DNA of 64,000 nucleotides, from assembly GCA_021234155.1 (NCBI GenBank), contig JAJEKV010000104.1, forward strand, positions 2,591,985 through 2,655,984, read 5' to 3'. Below, one piece after another: positions 9,287-21,349 of this stretch. Below the pieces are notes generated by a model, which was not told the DNA's origin, searched no databases, and worked only from the letters and a program-made list of their open reading frames with translations. Position 1 is the stretch's first letter, and each line of letters opens with the position of its first letter. A program made the position numbers and the translations under genes. This DNA is from Isoetes taiwanensis (taxonomy: Eukaryota > Streptophyta > Lycopodiopsida > Isoetales > Isoetaceae).

Positions 9287-10889
9287 TTTTCTACATGGCA
9301 CGACGGTATTAAATTTTCTACATGGTACTAATAAATAAGCAAAACTTTTGTGCTATGTTGTGTTGTTTTCAATCCCCTATTACATTTTTTTGCTAAATAA
9401 CAATATTGATTCGTATTGGGCATTTTAACTATACCCTTGCCCCGTTGTCATGTGTTCATATGTGGTCGTATGATTATTTATTGCATTTATATTTTTATTC
9501 TTAAATAGAATTACTATTGGAATGGTTCGAGCGCCTAGTATTTGGCATGAAGATGGGTTTTTGCTCTACTTCTTTCCTGGGAGGCATGGTCTTTGTCAAT
9601 TTGTAGGTGAATGTCTTTTAATTTAATCCTTTTCTATGGTTTTGTGGTGTTTGTGTTTGGGCTATGTGGTGGGAGGTAAGGAATAAGGCAGACGATATGC
9701 CTGCCCCTTTCAAGGTCGTTGCTTTTGAGACTAATGAATGTTAGATGTTACAAGGTTGTTGCTGTAGAGACTAATAAATGCTAGTTGTTAGTGTAATGAT
9801 GGAATGAATGCTAGATGTTAGTGTAATGGCAGGTTTTGTAGGGATTGATGCCCTTGATTAATTATATGATTGCCGTGTTGTAGTAGACAGGATCATGCGT
9901 TTCTTCAATTTTCTTTTTTTGTTTTTTCCAAGTATTATGGGTTATGTTTGTGAGCTTCAATCCCAGCTGCGGATCTGGAGCATATCCTGGCTACGATGCC
10001 AGATCAGCGGCCAGCATCTTTTTGGAGAAGAAATGGCTTGCCATTTCCTAAGGTCTCCATAAAAAATGGCTTGCCATTTAAGTAGACAAGCACCGCATGA
10101 ACCATGCGAGGCCGCCACGGCTTTGCCTCACACGCCTCCTACTCTATGAGCTTTGCGAGCTGCTTTGCTCTCATTTGCTTTCTGGCTGTTGTTGCTCTAG
10201 GCCAAGAAATCCAAATCCGGATAACAAAATGTGGGGCCTCCGTCGGGCCCAAGCCCAGTGCTCGAGGCCGGCCGCTCGTTAGCTCAGTGGCGGGGGTCGC
10301 CAGGCCAGAAGCCAACTGGGCTTTAATTTGCGGGCACCGAAAACCCCACAAGTCCCCTAGAAATCATGGCTGCCCCCGCTCTGCTCCGCCATACCTACTG
10401 GAAATGAAATTTTGCCAACCATATGGCAATAATAAGCTTGCAACCAGATCAAAATTACAAATTAGACATCTAAATGCAAACAAGCTCCTCAAAGCCCCTA
10501 GAATATACGGTTTCCCATACTATACACAAGCGAAATCTTACTCCACACCATTGCATTCCAAATACGAAACAAAAAAGGGGAAAGCTTATAGACAGGATCA
10601 TGCTTAGACTAATAGCAGAGTTTTCGTGTGCTTTGAGGAATCCATAATAACTCAATTTATATGGTAACCTTCGAGGAGTGTCCAAAGCTTGATGAAATAT
10701 AGTATAATAACATGATGTTTTGTTTGTATTTGTGTATTTGTAGTACTGTCATTTAGAGGTTGTATTGCAAGAGGACTACTAATTAATATATCTAGTCTCT
10801 ATACCCTGCATTAATTCTAGTAATTTGCTTTAATAGGTGAGACTTATGCATTTTTGTTTCATGAGATGGTTGCCATGTTGAAGAATATG
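9287..10889. other. 3' flank of the PLDRP1-like gene and non-coding sequence
   Basis: The first part is presumably 3' UTR (AATAAATAAGC near 9328 could be a poly(A) signal). A palindromic block AATGGCTTGCCATT occurs twice, near 10031 and 10065. An open frame at 10104-10607 contains a hydrophobic stretch SMSFASCFALICFLAVVALG resembling a signal peptide. What follows is low-complexity sequence without conserved motifs, so I do not call a gene. Confidence 0.35.
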
Positions 10890-11601
10890 CGAGAAACTAA
10901 GAGCATTTTGAAACTGAACCAACTTCAACAACCTTCACATGTATGATGTCAGTGAAGAAATGCAAAGCCTCATCCATACTTGAAAGGGCATTAGTCTCTG
11001 CCTCTATAACCTCAATAATATGCAAGTTCAAAGACCTGGTAGCAGCAGATACTGAGGCACACTGCTCTTGTCACTAACTTGATGATGCGGCTCCTGGTCC
11101 ACTAGGGAATATGGAGATGTCTGTACACCCACCTCAACATGTTCCCTTTTCAATGTCTTTTCAATGTCTGCACAACGCTTCTGTTGTAGTGGTACCTCTT
11201 ACTCTAATGCCGGTATTGAAGCAGTGTTTGCCATCAGTGTCTGGGACCAAAGCCTTTATTAACTGTAATAATTGTGTCCCTTTCACTATAGACACAGCCA
11301 TATATGTGGCTATCATCCCTCTTTCAGAATGAATAGTTTGTACCCCATCATGAAGGGTAGGCAAAAAAATATTGAACTAGCAGGCCGAGAGCACTTCAAA
11401 GAGCCTTTCGATCTTGGGTAAATGTGTCAGACTTGATCTCCAACACTGGCTGTTGAGGACTAAAGATTTCTGCAATATCAGGAACAATGCTCTCTGAGGA
11501 CCAAATAGTTTAGGCGGCAGAACATCCACCACTGACGGAGTGTTATCACTGTCTTCTATCAAGCGAGAATTACTTCTCGTTTGAAAACCTCGAAAACGCA
11601 C
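10890..11601 (-). pseudogene. Unidentified antisense coding remnants
   Basis: Read antisense, three segments look like real protein rather than noise: VLPPKLFGPQRALFLILQ with SLTHLPKIERLFEVLSAC (11377-11601), LPTLHDGVQTIHSERGMIA with TQLLQLIKALVPDTDGK (about 11200-11364), and SLNLHIIEVIEAETNALSS with DEALHFFTDIIH (about 10930-11060). They are collinear but sit in different frames, with stops between them. I do not recognise the family. Lack of introns with clear borders and the broken frames suggest a decayed gene copy. Confidence 0.4.
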
Positions 11602-12904
11602 AAGACTTGGATCCCTCTTTTTATTCTCTAATGTAAGACAGTGTACCTTATTGCTATTTCTTCTTGTGATGGAGAATGCAAGCTTTTTAAAAACCTTACT
11701 GAATCAGACCAGTAAAAATGTTATTTGGACTCAGTTTTTCTATCTTGCTGAGACCGAATCTGCCAAGGCTAAATTTTCACGCTCTGTTCTTGTCTCTCCT
11801 TTTTTTTTGGTTAAAGTTCGTGCTATGTCCTTGCTTTTCTCCAAATAGTGTGAAGTTTGTTTATTTTGTCAACCCCATTAGGCTATTCCTTCGAATAAGT
11901 TTGATCATGTTTTACTTAAGAAGGCAACTCAGCAAAAACAAGCTCTAGTAGTTTATATTGGTGATTTAAAATTTGAGGTTTACTTTGTAGATCGATAATT
12001 TGAGGCTCCCAGATAGCTTAGCATAGATGGACTATGGGTTTCAAATCTATAACTCATTCTATTCTATTTATTTTCATGATTTAATGGTGGATATATTTAT
12101 CATCTTTCAGAAAACAAATATATTTTGTGTTCTTCTCTTCTTCTCTATTCTATTCTATTCTCTAACAGAGCCTTTACATTAAATTTCAATTTTTTAAATT
12201 GCATTTATGTATTACAACGTTTGATATACCAGGAAAAAGAAAGCATTAGACAAGAAATGATATTCGCGATGAGATGGGTACAACTTCAAGCAACTAATTT
12301 TTGTGCATGCCATCCAATGCATTAATAGATGGATGGATATTCCCAATCCACCTACACCTTATCCTGCTCTAGTTGTAGGGATAGCTGCACTTACTGCACC
12401 TAGATTTATTCTTATTCTTATTGTAGCAGAGATAATTCTAAGATGCTGCTAATACTGCAAAAGGTATATTGGACTGAAAAAATGTTGTATGGAAATTCCA
12501 ATGGACTTAAAACTAAAGAAAGATAAATCTTCTCTCTTCATCTCAGTGGACAATAAAAATCCTTCTTCCTTTCTTTCTTTCTTCATTTTTTGGAGGTTGA
12601 CAGTTGGTTTTGCTTCTTTCCAATTAATCCGGGTAAATCTAATAGAAAAAAATCTTTGATATTAGGTTGAATCCGCCCTGGGGCAATCATCTTTGCCTTG
12701 GAGCAACCATCCTTACAATGAGTTCAATCCCATGAAATGTGCTAATCTGCTTATGTTGTTCCATATTCCATCAATAGTTCGATGGCATTTCATCATTGTT
12801 AATCATATTAATATGCTGATGTTGATGTTCGCCAGTTTATCTGCAATACTAAGGCCTCGAAAGGGCCAAATAGAATTTTTGCACAATTTGTATTGCTGTG
12901 TTTA
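11602..12904. other. Non-coding stretch with TTCTA-type microsatellites
   Basis: Short TTCTA-type runs occur at about 12056-12068 and 12140-12164; on the other strand this is the AGAAT repeat seen at 5019 and 23702. A (TTTC)n block lies near 12570. I see no gene. Confidence 0.45.
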
Positions 12905-12954
12905 AAGATAAAGATAAAGATAAAGATAAAGATAAAGATAAAGATAAAGATAAA
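12904..12954. repeat. (AAAGAT)n microsatellite
   Basis: Eight near-perfect AAAGAT units lie immediately before the first LTR of the tandem gag-only element. The repeat reaches the LTR edge exactly, so insertion occurred in it or it expanded at the boundary. Confidence 0.85.
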
Positions 12955-13621
12955 GACACAAGCTCGAGGGTGTGGCTCAAAAGACTTGCAGAGGTGAATA
13001 CAGATGCAAAGCTTTAAAAATGGAGTTAAAATCATTAGATAGATTATAATTTAGATAACCTTATTAGTGCTTTAAATACTTATAAAGTTTAAGTACAACA
13101 AAGTTTTAATCGCTACAGTAATAGCGAGCGTTGGAAATGGAATCCGATAGATTGATCTGGATTGGAAATGGAATCCGATAGATTGATCTGGATTGGAACA
13201 TAAACCAGTCAAATGGCCTGGCCACAAGCCGAATTAAGCAGTAGGCCCAATTTAGCAAAAAGAAAACCAATTTAAGCCCAAGCCAAAACCTTTTCTAAAT
13301 GACTATGAATAGTATATAAAAGAACCAAATCGTTAAGCGTAGAGGAGATTCTAGGGTAGAGATTATTGCCTTTTAAGCCCAATTGAAAATTTAGCCAAAT
13401 CTTTTTTGGGCCTTACTTTTGAAATCGTACAAAAATTATCTAGATGGCTAACGGATTCTCAAAATTGAAAAGAATCATATTTTTTTTGCAGTGTTTGCAA
13501 GTCTGGCCTGGTCGGATGGTGAATTTGTGCCAGAAGATCCTAGCACAGAGAATAGAGATTATAAGTTAGTTTTATTAACTGTACTTGCTAGTTTTGCAGG
13601 GTGAAAAGGCAATCCGTAACA
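12955..13621 (+). mobile_element. LTR a of the tandem gag-only retroelement
   Basis: This aligns along its length with 15742-16383: a CACAAGCT start, GACTTGCAGAGGTGAATACAG, GATTGATCTG, CAAATCATTAAGCGTAGAGG in related form, and a GTAACA end. It is followed at once by ATTGGTATCAGAG, complementary to the 3' end of plant initiator tRNA-Met (the usual primer site). It contains a 31-bp tandem duplication, copies starting at 13131 and 13162, absent from the sister LTRs. The terminal T of the expected TG start is changed. Confidence 0.75.
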
Positions 13622-13759
13622 ATTGGTATCAGAGTAGAGTCTTTCCAAAATCCATGTGCAATACCCAAACTATAATTTAACCTTTTGGCACCCTCCTATA
13701 GCAAACTGCAATATATCACAAGACTTGCTTCTCATTCATCTCAGCAGATTTTCTACAAT

Positions 13760-14343
13760 GGTGGATAGTGGGTAGCCGCACACATGCGAACTACCCATAA
13801 AAAATAAAGGGAAAATCCAATTATATCATTTGGACCCCAACAAAATACAATGCTAAATAGAGACTGGGCTAGTGTACCTGCCGAAAACTTATCACCGGGA
13901 TTAAAAAACCCCGCCCTTTCGGGTTTTCGAGGAAAAACCCTAGTGATAAGCCTTCGGCAAGGGGCTTGGACAAACGGAAGGCATAAAAATCGCTCCCAAA
14001 ATCCACGAATGGAAAAGTCGAAACAGAGGCCGCTCGCTAACCTGTACCTGCACATCACCAACAAAACAACAAGACAAAACAAACCTCCCAGAGTAGAGGG
14101 GCTGATTACGCGCGTGCCACGCGATAAAAATACAATAACAAAGAAGGGAGGGAGGGTGGATTCAAAGAGAATAAGGTACTGCTGAGAGAGAAGAGGAAGC
14201 GCCGATGAGAAGTCGAAGCAGAAACGCGCCTAAAATAGCGAACTCCCAACCAGAATGGGCATGCGCCGCCCGCATGCATGCAAAACATGCATGCTCGTCC
14301 CATTCTAGAATGGCGATCCGATGTCTCGGATCGATGGGATTGT
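13760..14343. mobile_element. GC-richer insertion full of hairpins within the first gag unit
   Basis: Compared with the second unit (16384-17877), the first unit carries roughly 580 extra bases between the leader and the gag start. The extra segment is richer in GC and holds two stem-loops. The first is about 13876-13970, with arms around TGCCGAA.ACTTATCAC and an inner GGGTTTTCGAGGAAAAACCC. The second is 14251-14310, with AGAATGGG...CATGCATG arms. A MITE or foldback element is likely. No terminal duplication could be fixed, and the edges are approximate. Confidence 0.45.
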
Positions 14344-15390
14344 ATGGCATTTTCCAGACATATATCAAGAGCCTCTTTTACCTGCAAATCCAACGTTTAC
14401 TTTACCACCACCTAATGCTCCTATTGAAACACCTAATACTAGTACCAGAAGAATAAAATGGTTGGAGAAGGTTGAGAGACTCATCGTATGCAGGAAACAA
14501 AGGAAGCCCGCTAGGAGTTTTGGGATTCTTGGCAAGTTGAAAAAGTTTTCTTTGAGAGAGTCAAAGCTATGAAGGAGCAGAAATTATAAGCCATGGATAA
14601 ATACTTGATAGATGTAGCTAGAAGATGGTGGCAAGGTCTGAAGAAATTATTGCTCTAGGTAAAAAAAACATGGGCAGAATTTAGAAAAGCATTTGAGTTG
14701 CACAACTTGCATGTAAATTATCATCCTGATCGTAAAAGATAGTGGGATCACTTGAAGCAATGGACATATGGATCGATGCATCATTCCTGCTCTAAGTTCT
14801 TTTACTTAGCGGTTCAAATGGGGAATTGCAGGAGGGTCATCAGGAAATCAAATAACTCGAAAATTTATGGCTGGATTAAGAGATCCATTGTATTCAGAAC
14901 TATGTTTTGCCAGAACCATCAACTATTGATGAAGCGATGAGAAAAGCTAAAGCAGCAGAAATAAAGCAGAATCCTAGTGCAGTGCGATCCTCAAGAAAAG
15001 ATTTTTAGCCAGATAATGCCAAAGCAGGCGAGAGGGAGAATAATAGATATAGATTGAATACCTTGAATGCCAGTGATAATTTCCGTGCAAAAGGAAGTAA
15101 TGATGAACGGGACATAGTCAGAGATCAGGTTAAATGACCCTCGGGGGGATGTTTTACATGCAGAGAATCTCACCATAAGAAGCAATGCCCAAAGCTAGTA
15201 GCCATTACTAAAGCAGAACCTGAGCAATCAAAGGAGGATACCTGAGCAAAAACACGATCAATTGCGCAGATTCCCACATTCATTTTGTTGAAGAAGTTTC
15301 TAAGAGTTCCCATACCAAGTTTGACAAGGAAAAGGCAGAAGCCTATGAGAGAGGTCGGCTTCAAATTGGTCATCTGAACAAAGATAAGTA
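14344..15390 (+). pseudogene. Decayed gag, unit 1 of the tandem LTR element
   Basis: Fragments read as a plant retrotransposon gag in several frames: a Pro-rich start (about 14370-14430), RIKWLEKVE, then downstream pieces such as a core HLKQW motif (about 14750). A zinc-knuckle remnant (CFTCRESHHKKQC) lies near 15150. Many stops and frameshifts interrupt it. The unit is about 2.1 kb between LTRs including the hairpin insertion, with no protease, reverse transcriptase or integrase. That length and content fit a non-autonomous gag-only element. Confidence 0.65.
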
Positions 15391-15741
15391 AAGTAAAATG
15401 TTTGAATCAGCGTGTGATTGCTAGTCTGATTGAACATTGTATTCATTTGATTTGAGTTAATGAAAGAGTACCTTTTTAATCAAATGTTGCTCCAGAGTAA
15501 AGAAGTATGGAGATAACTTTGACTATAACACACAAGCCAAATCCTTAGAGTCTTTTAGGCAAATGGTAAGTATACTAACCTAGAAAATCTTTTCAAAGCA
15601 GATAGTCAGGTGACTGGCTTACAAGAAAGGTGGTTATTCTAGCAAAGCAGATAGTGTGATGATTAGTGTTGGGAAAAGATGATTGTTCTCGCAAGGCAGA
15701 TGATCGAGGGCAATCATTCTTGAAACGAGACAGAATTGTTA

Positions 15742-16383
15742 TGACACAAGCTTGGGGGCATGGCTTAGAGGACTTGCAGAGGTGAATACAGATGCAAAGC
15801 TTTATGAATAGAGTTTCAATCATTAAGTAGACTGTAATTTAGGTAACCTTACGAATGTTTTAAATAATTATAATAGAAAATTAATGAACCCCAAAACAAA
15901 AACAATTATTAACAACTTTAGCGACCGTTAGAAATTTAAACGGAAGAGTGATCTGTATTGGAACATAAATCAGCCGAATGGCCTGGCCAAAGAGCTGAAT
16001 TCGATAGTAGACTGAATTTAGAAAAAGAAAGAACCCAATCCAAGTCAAAGGCAGAACCTTTTCTAAAAGGCTATGAATACCATATAAAAGGACCAAATCA
16101 TTAAGCGTAGAGGAGATTATAGACTAGAGATTATTGCTTTCTAAGTCCAGTTGAGAATTAGAAAACCAAATCCTGTTTGAGCCTTGCTTTTGAAATTCCA
16201 GAGAAGTTATCCAGTTGGCTAACATATTCTCAGAATTGGGAAGAACTAAATCATTTTTGTAGTGTTCGCAAGTCTGAGCCCGGTTGGGTGGTGAATTTGT
16301 GCCAGAAGATCCTGTCCCAGGGATTTAAAGTTATTTTTAATTAACTATGCTTGCTAGTTTTGCAGGTTGGAAAGCCTGTAACA
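15742..16383 (+). mobile_element. LTR b of the tandem gag-only retroelement, shared by both units
   Basis: The 642-bp LTR starts TGACACAAGC and ends GTAACA. Position 16384 begins ATTGTTATCAGAGCC, a one-base variant of the tRNA-Met primer site. It lies between two gag units, serving as 3' LTR of the first and 5' LTR of the second. This is the arrangement left by unequal recombination between LTRs of neighbouring or sister copies. Confidence 0.75.
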
Positions 16384-16480
16384 ATTGTTATCAGAGCCAA
16401 CTCTTTCTAAAATCCATGTGCAATAACCTAAAACACAATTTATCCTTTCGGCACCCTCCTATAGAAATTGCAATATATTA

Positions 16481-17520
16481 CAATAATGAATGAGCATTTG
16501 CCAGACGTATATCAACAGCCTCCTTTGCCTGCAAGTCCGCCACCAGTTACTTTGCCACCACCTGATTCTCCTATTGCAACATCTAGTACTAGTACTGGAA
16601 GAATTAAATGGTTGAAAAAGGTTGAGGGAATGTCGTCATATGCAGGAGACAAAGGAAGGTCGCCAGCAGTTTTGAGATTCTTGGCAAGTTGAGAAAGTTT
16701 CTTTGAGAAAATCAAAGCTACGGAGGAGTAGAAATTACAAGCCATGACAGATGTAGCCAGAAGGTGGTGTTATTGCCCTAGGTAAAAAGATGAACAAAAT
16801 TCAAAAAAGCATTTGAGTTGCACAACTTGCATGCAAATTATTATTGTGATCTTAAGAGGTAGTGGGATCACTTCAAGCAAGGGGAACATGAATCGATGCA
16901 CCATTTCTACTCTAAGTTCTCTTACTTTGCGGTCCAAATGGGGAACTACAACCAGAAGGGTTATCAGAAAATGAACTACTCAAAAGTTTATAACTGGATT
17001 AAGAGATCTATTGTATTCAGAACTATGTTTTTTGGAACCACCAACTGTTGACGAAGCGGTGAGAAAAGCTGAAGCAACAAAAATAAAGTACAATCCTAGT
17101 ATCGTGTGATATGATATCTGGGAGGGGTATCCTCAAGAAAAGATTTTTAGTCAAATAATGTCAAAGCAGGCGAGCGGGAGAATAAGAGGTATAGATTGAA
17201 CACCTTGAATGCCAATGATAGTTTTCGTGCAAAATGAAATAATGGTGGACAGGGAATAGCTAGAAATCAGGTTAAAGGACCTTCGAGGGGATGTTTTACA
17301 TGCAGAGGATCTCACTATAAGAACCAATGCCCAAAGCTAGTAACCATTACTAAAGCAGAACCTGAGCAACCAAAGAAAGGCACTCGAGCAAAAACACAAT
17401 TAGCTGCGCAGATTTTTATTTTGTTGAAGAAATTCCTAAAAGTTCCCATACCAAGTTTGCACAAGGGAAAGGCAGAAGCCCATAAGAGGGTCGGCTTCAG
17501 ATTTGTCATCTTAATAAAGA
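16481..17520 (+). pseudogene. Decayed gag, unit 2 of the tandem LTR element
   Basis: This is collinear with unit 1: LPDVYQQPPLPASPP, then SPIATSSTSTGRIKWLKKVE (16495-16640), and a late zinc knuckle CFTCRGSHYKNQC (about 17290-17330; C-x2-C-x3-H-x4-C, one residue short of the normal spacing). The frame is broken repeatedly. There is no pol sequence before the next LTR at 17878. It lacks the hairpin-rich insertion of unit 1, so that insertion came after the units separated or entered only one of them. Confidence 0.7.
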
Positions 17521-17877
17521 TAAATAAAGTAAAATTTTTGAGTGAGCATGTGATTGCTAGTCTGATTGAGCATTGTATTCATTTGATTTGAGTTAATGCA
17601 AGACTTCCTTTTAAATTAAATGTTTCTCTAGAGTAAAGAAGTGAGGAGATAATTGTGACTATAGCACAAAAGCCAGATCCTTAGAGTCTTTTCGATAGAT
17701 GGTAAGGTTACCAGTCTAGAAAATCCTTTCAAAGCAAATAATCATTTGACTATCTTAGAGGAAAGATGGTTATTCCAGCAAAGCAGATAGTCACGTGATT
17801 AGCTTTGGGAAAACGTGATTGTTCTCGCAAGGAAGATGATCGAAGACGTTCATTTTTGAGACGGGACAGAATTGTTA

Positions 17878-18234
17878 TGAACAAGCTCAGGGGTGTGGCT
17901 CAGACTTGCGAAGGTGGAACACATATGCAAAGCTTTAATTTAGATAACCAAATGAATGTTTTAAATAATTATAAAGTTTAACCTTAGAAAATTAATGAAC
18001 CTTAAAATAAAACAATTATTAACAACTGTAGTGACTGCTGGAAATGGAATACGACAGATTGATCCACTATTGGAATATAAACTAGCCGAATGGCCTGATC
18101 AAGAGCTGGCTTAGACAGTAAGCTAGATTTAGCAAAAGGAAGAACCCAATTCAAGCCAAAGACAAACCTTTTATAAAATGCTATGTATAGGATATAAAAA
18201 GACCAAATCATTAAGCATATAAGAAATTCTAGAC
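17878..18234 (+). mobile_element. LTR c of the tandem gag-only retroelement, truncated
   Basis: It begins TGAACAAGCTCAGGGGTGTGG and follows LTR b through CCTTAAAATAAAACAATTATTAAC-type sequence to AAATTCTAGAC. The match stops at 18234, where an unrelated LTR begins with TGTGACG. The missing part is presumably displaced far to the right by the nested insertions. Confidence 0.7.
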
Positions 18235-19700
18235 TGTGACGTTTCAGGTATTTATACGGTATATGTATACATACCATGACACGTCACCAGTATATAACTA
18301 GACCCTTAGGGGTCAATAAGGGATAACTTGGGTTAACCTAAAAGGGTTTTTATTAGCTATACTAAAATATTAGTTAATAAATAAACTAACCAATTAGGTT
18401 ATTACTTAGTTAAAGTTAACCAATAAGGCAGTGCCACCTGGCCCAAATCGATTGGCCAAGGTAGGACTTACCAAAGTTAGAGGGCAAATTGGGGTCCTAC
18501 CCCCATTTCTGCTGGAGGAAGGAGGAGCCACTAACTGCTAGGACCAAACTTGAAGGAATGGACGCCTGTCATGACAATGGCTCCAGCCAGGAGACCGGTC
18601 AGTCCCTGGATAGCTTGTGTCAGCTAATACTTCTTTGAATAGATGGAATGGTTAAATTCTCTTTTATGTGTACTATGATGATGATGAATACTTTGATTGT
18701 GAATATGTTCTTTCTTTCTGCTCCTTCTATGTATTGGGGGTTAAGGGAAAGGTAGAGACCTAAAAGATTCCTAGAAATAGAGATGTTTCTAGCTAGAACC
18801 CAGTACTTGCGGCCTGTGCATAAGAGCCCACCTGGCTGTGGATGCTATCTCGTGATTCAGCATCAGATAACAGGTAAAATGGTGAAACGGGGGTGGGGTC
18901 TTGCCCTAGCATGGCTACAAGACCCCTATAGTGTACTAGGCTTATAGTCGGCCCTTGCGTTGGGGCCGGTATGGGTCCGACAGCCCTTGGGTCGCAGGAA
19001 ACATGCCTATATGGACGTCCTGGGCTCGATGGGCATGTCTAGCGGTCCATGGATTTTGGGTGGTTCAAGTTGGGTACGGCTGCGTGTGCACCGAGGTGGC
19101 ACGTATTTTCTAGCACACCCAGGGATCCATTGTGCTCGGGGCAGGGACACTTCCCTGACCTGTCTCATGGGACCGGGGAGATGCAATCTAGAGTAGTCTC
19201 ATAGGGTGATTCCATGAGATTGCGTCTCCGGAAGGCTACAATCACGCCATAGCATGTTTCAGCCTGTCTGCAAAGTGTGCACAAGAGGGGCGGATGGAGT
19301 GGACTATCCTAGCCATTGTTCTATGCCAGCCAACGCCATGCCATACTTCTTTCTGTCTGCTGATATCTTGAAGCTCTGACTGAGTCTGAATCCTGAGTAG
19401 AGCCCTTGTTATGACGGGTTACTTATGTTATCTTGTGCTTGTATTGTCGTTTAGTTGATGATGATGGATGGGCCACCCTTCGTGGTGGTATATTATTTGA
19501 GCACGATTGTTGTGTGCTAACATGTGTGTACGCTTCCGCTGTATAGAATTCCCATAGAGAACGTGGGATCAATGACACCATGGCCAACCCAAGTGGTCCG
19601 AGTTTGACAGAGGGCCCTACCATGGTGATGTAGTAGCCACGGGAGGGGGATTCCCGTATTTCTACGATGGGAGCATCGTACAGATTTTGGGAGCGTCACA
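18235..19700 (+). mobile_element. 1.47-kb LTR of a second retrotransposon with tRNA-Met primer site
   Basis: The segment starts TGTGACG and ends CGTCACA, a perfect 7-bp terminal inverted repeat of the TG...CA type. It is followed by G and TGGTATCAGAGC (19702-19713), the standard plant initiator-tRNA-Met primer-binding site. It interrupts LTR c of the older tandem element. No coding sequence is expected in an LTR and none is seen. A partner 3' LTR was not found in the window, so the element is incomplete or its other end lies outside. About 395 bp of leader (19714-20108) remain before the hAT insertion at 20117. Confidence 0.8.
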
Positions 19701-20944
19701 GTGGTATCAGAGCATATATTTGGTAGACCAAATCATTGCACTGGCCATAGTCTAACTCGTTAGTTTGAGAAGATTTTGTCTTAGGTTAAACTATCCCAAC
19801 TCTATAGTTAGTATGTGGGTTGATATAGTTATGGGAGGACTAATTTAGTTGGGTAGGGAGGTGTTATATAGTAGGGCAAGTATGTTAGGTTGTGGAGCAA
19901 AGAGGTCGTGTGTTTCAAGGGCCATAACTTTCTCCAGGTAGCTCGGATAGGCGAGATTTTTGCACCAACGTGTAGGATACAGTCCAATTACCCTAGGGCG
20001 TCAATACTTGGCATCAAAACAACACCAGCAGGGCCCAAGGCCAAAGAGTGTGCCACTGTACTTTTGGCGTCTTAGAATTTGAGAAGTGAGTTGTATTTTT
20101 CCAGCGGCGCACACGTCATAGTTACGAAACACGGCCGTTTCGGCCGTGGCCCACGGCTACCACGTTTTTCTGGAAGAACTCGTGTCGAACACGGCAACGA
20201 CCGTGGCTTCTAGCGTGATGCGAACCACGTCGTGGTTTAACTTGGCAACGCCGTGTTTCTGGCAAACAACGGTCGTGGTTATCTAACTTTTGTGCAACTG
20301 TAACAAAAAATTTTTCCAGAGAGCTCGCTTTCGGCCCTGGGTATGCCCATTTTTTTTTTCAGAGGGTTGGATTTCGACCTGCAAAAAACGATGTGTTATA
20401 GCTTGAAACGGCGTGTTCTGGCAGAGAAACGGCCGTGGTTCTCAGATTTTGATGCCTCTGTGAGAGATTTTCCACAGAACCAGCAAGTTTCCCGTGCTTT
20501 TGTTCCCCTGTTCTTCTTTTTTTCCGCCTGGACTATTCTTCTGGAAGCTCCGGGAGACCTGCTTTTGCTTCCGCCTAGACTGCTCTGGCCTAAGAGCCCT
20601 GTTGTTGGTGTCGGCTAGAGACCTGGGCTGCTGTTGGTGTTGTGTCGAGCTGGAGCCCTGCTTTGTGTCTGGCCGGATTGAGATGCCAGGATTGAGATGT
20701 CTGGCCAAATTGAGATGTCTGGCCGGATTGAGATGTCTGACTGGAGCATTGAAGCTGTCACGTTGAAGGCTGCAGCAGCGCATTGAAGCCTGTGTCTTCT
20801 GCTCTGGACATCAACAATCCTACAATACAAACAGATAACGAAATATATAATGCCATAGTCGATTCTACAGGGCAGATAAAGAAACATTGTATAATATATC
20901 TTACTGTCACACCACCACTACATAGCAGGTCAGTTCTTCTACAG

Positions 20945-21262
20945 TTAGTTCTTCTACAATCGACTCACCACTACAGTGGCATTTATTTTTATTCACTTAT
21001 AACAAAGTTATGTTTTCCATAGTCAAACTCCATCCATTGCCACTATATTTATTAGTTCTTCTACAATCGACTCACCACTACACTTGCATTTGTTTTTATT
21101 TACTTATAACAAAGTTATATTTTTCATAGTCAAACTCCATCCATTGCCACTATATTTATTATGCCCTCTATCCATTGCCACTATCACATCCGACATTTCT
21201 ATAACATCCTACACTATAACCTTTGTGTTCATTGCCTATCATATTATTACAAAGTAATAAAA
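20945..21262. repeat. Two-copy tandem repeat (period about 107 bp) in the hAT 5' region
   Basis: TTAGTTCTTCTACAATCGAC begins at 20945 and again at 21052, each followed by the same block through CCATTGCCACTATATTTATT. The following ACATTTCTATAAC...CTTTGTGTTC...CCTATCATATT stretch recurs at about 33171-33230, just before the transposase exon. That ties this left region to the same hAT family. Confidence 0.75.
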
Positions 21263-21349
21263 AATAAATATTAGTTCTATTTATGGTAACCCTTAAACAT
21301 AACCTAGACTTCCTTATCTAGGATAGTTATCTAGGTTAAATATTATTAT

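Noticed and set aside
10104-10607. Possible secreted protein with a signal-peptide-like stretch
   Set aside because: The hydrophobic segment is followed by compositionally random sequence, with no conserved motif, splice site or homologous copy.
12904-12954. Regular hexamer repeats resembling a short CRISPR-like array
   Set aside because: It is a simple AAAGAT microsatellite with no spacers, in a plant genome.
13800-14400. Several overlapping open frames on both strands
   Set aside because: They coincide with the GC-richer hairpin insertion and show no motif; low stop frequency is a composition effect.
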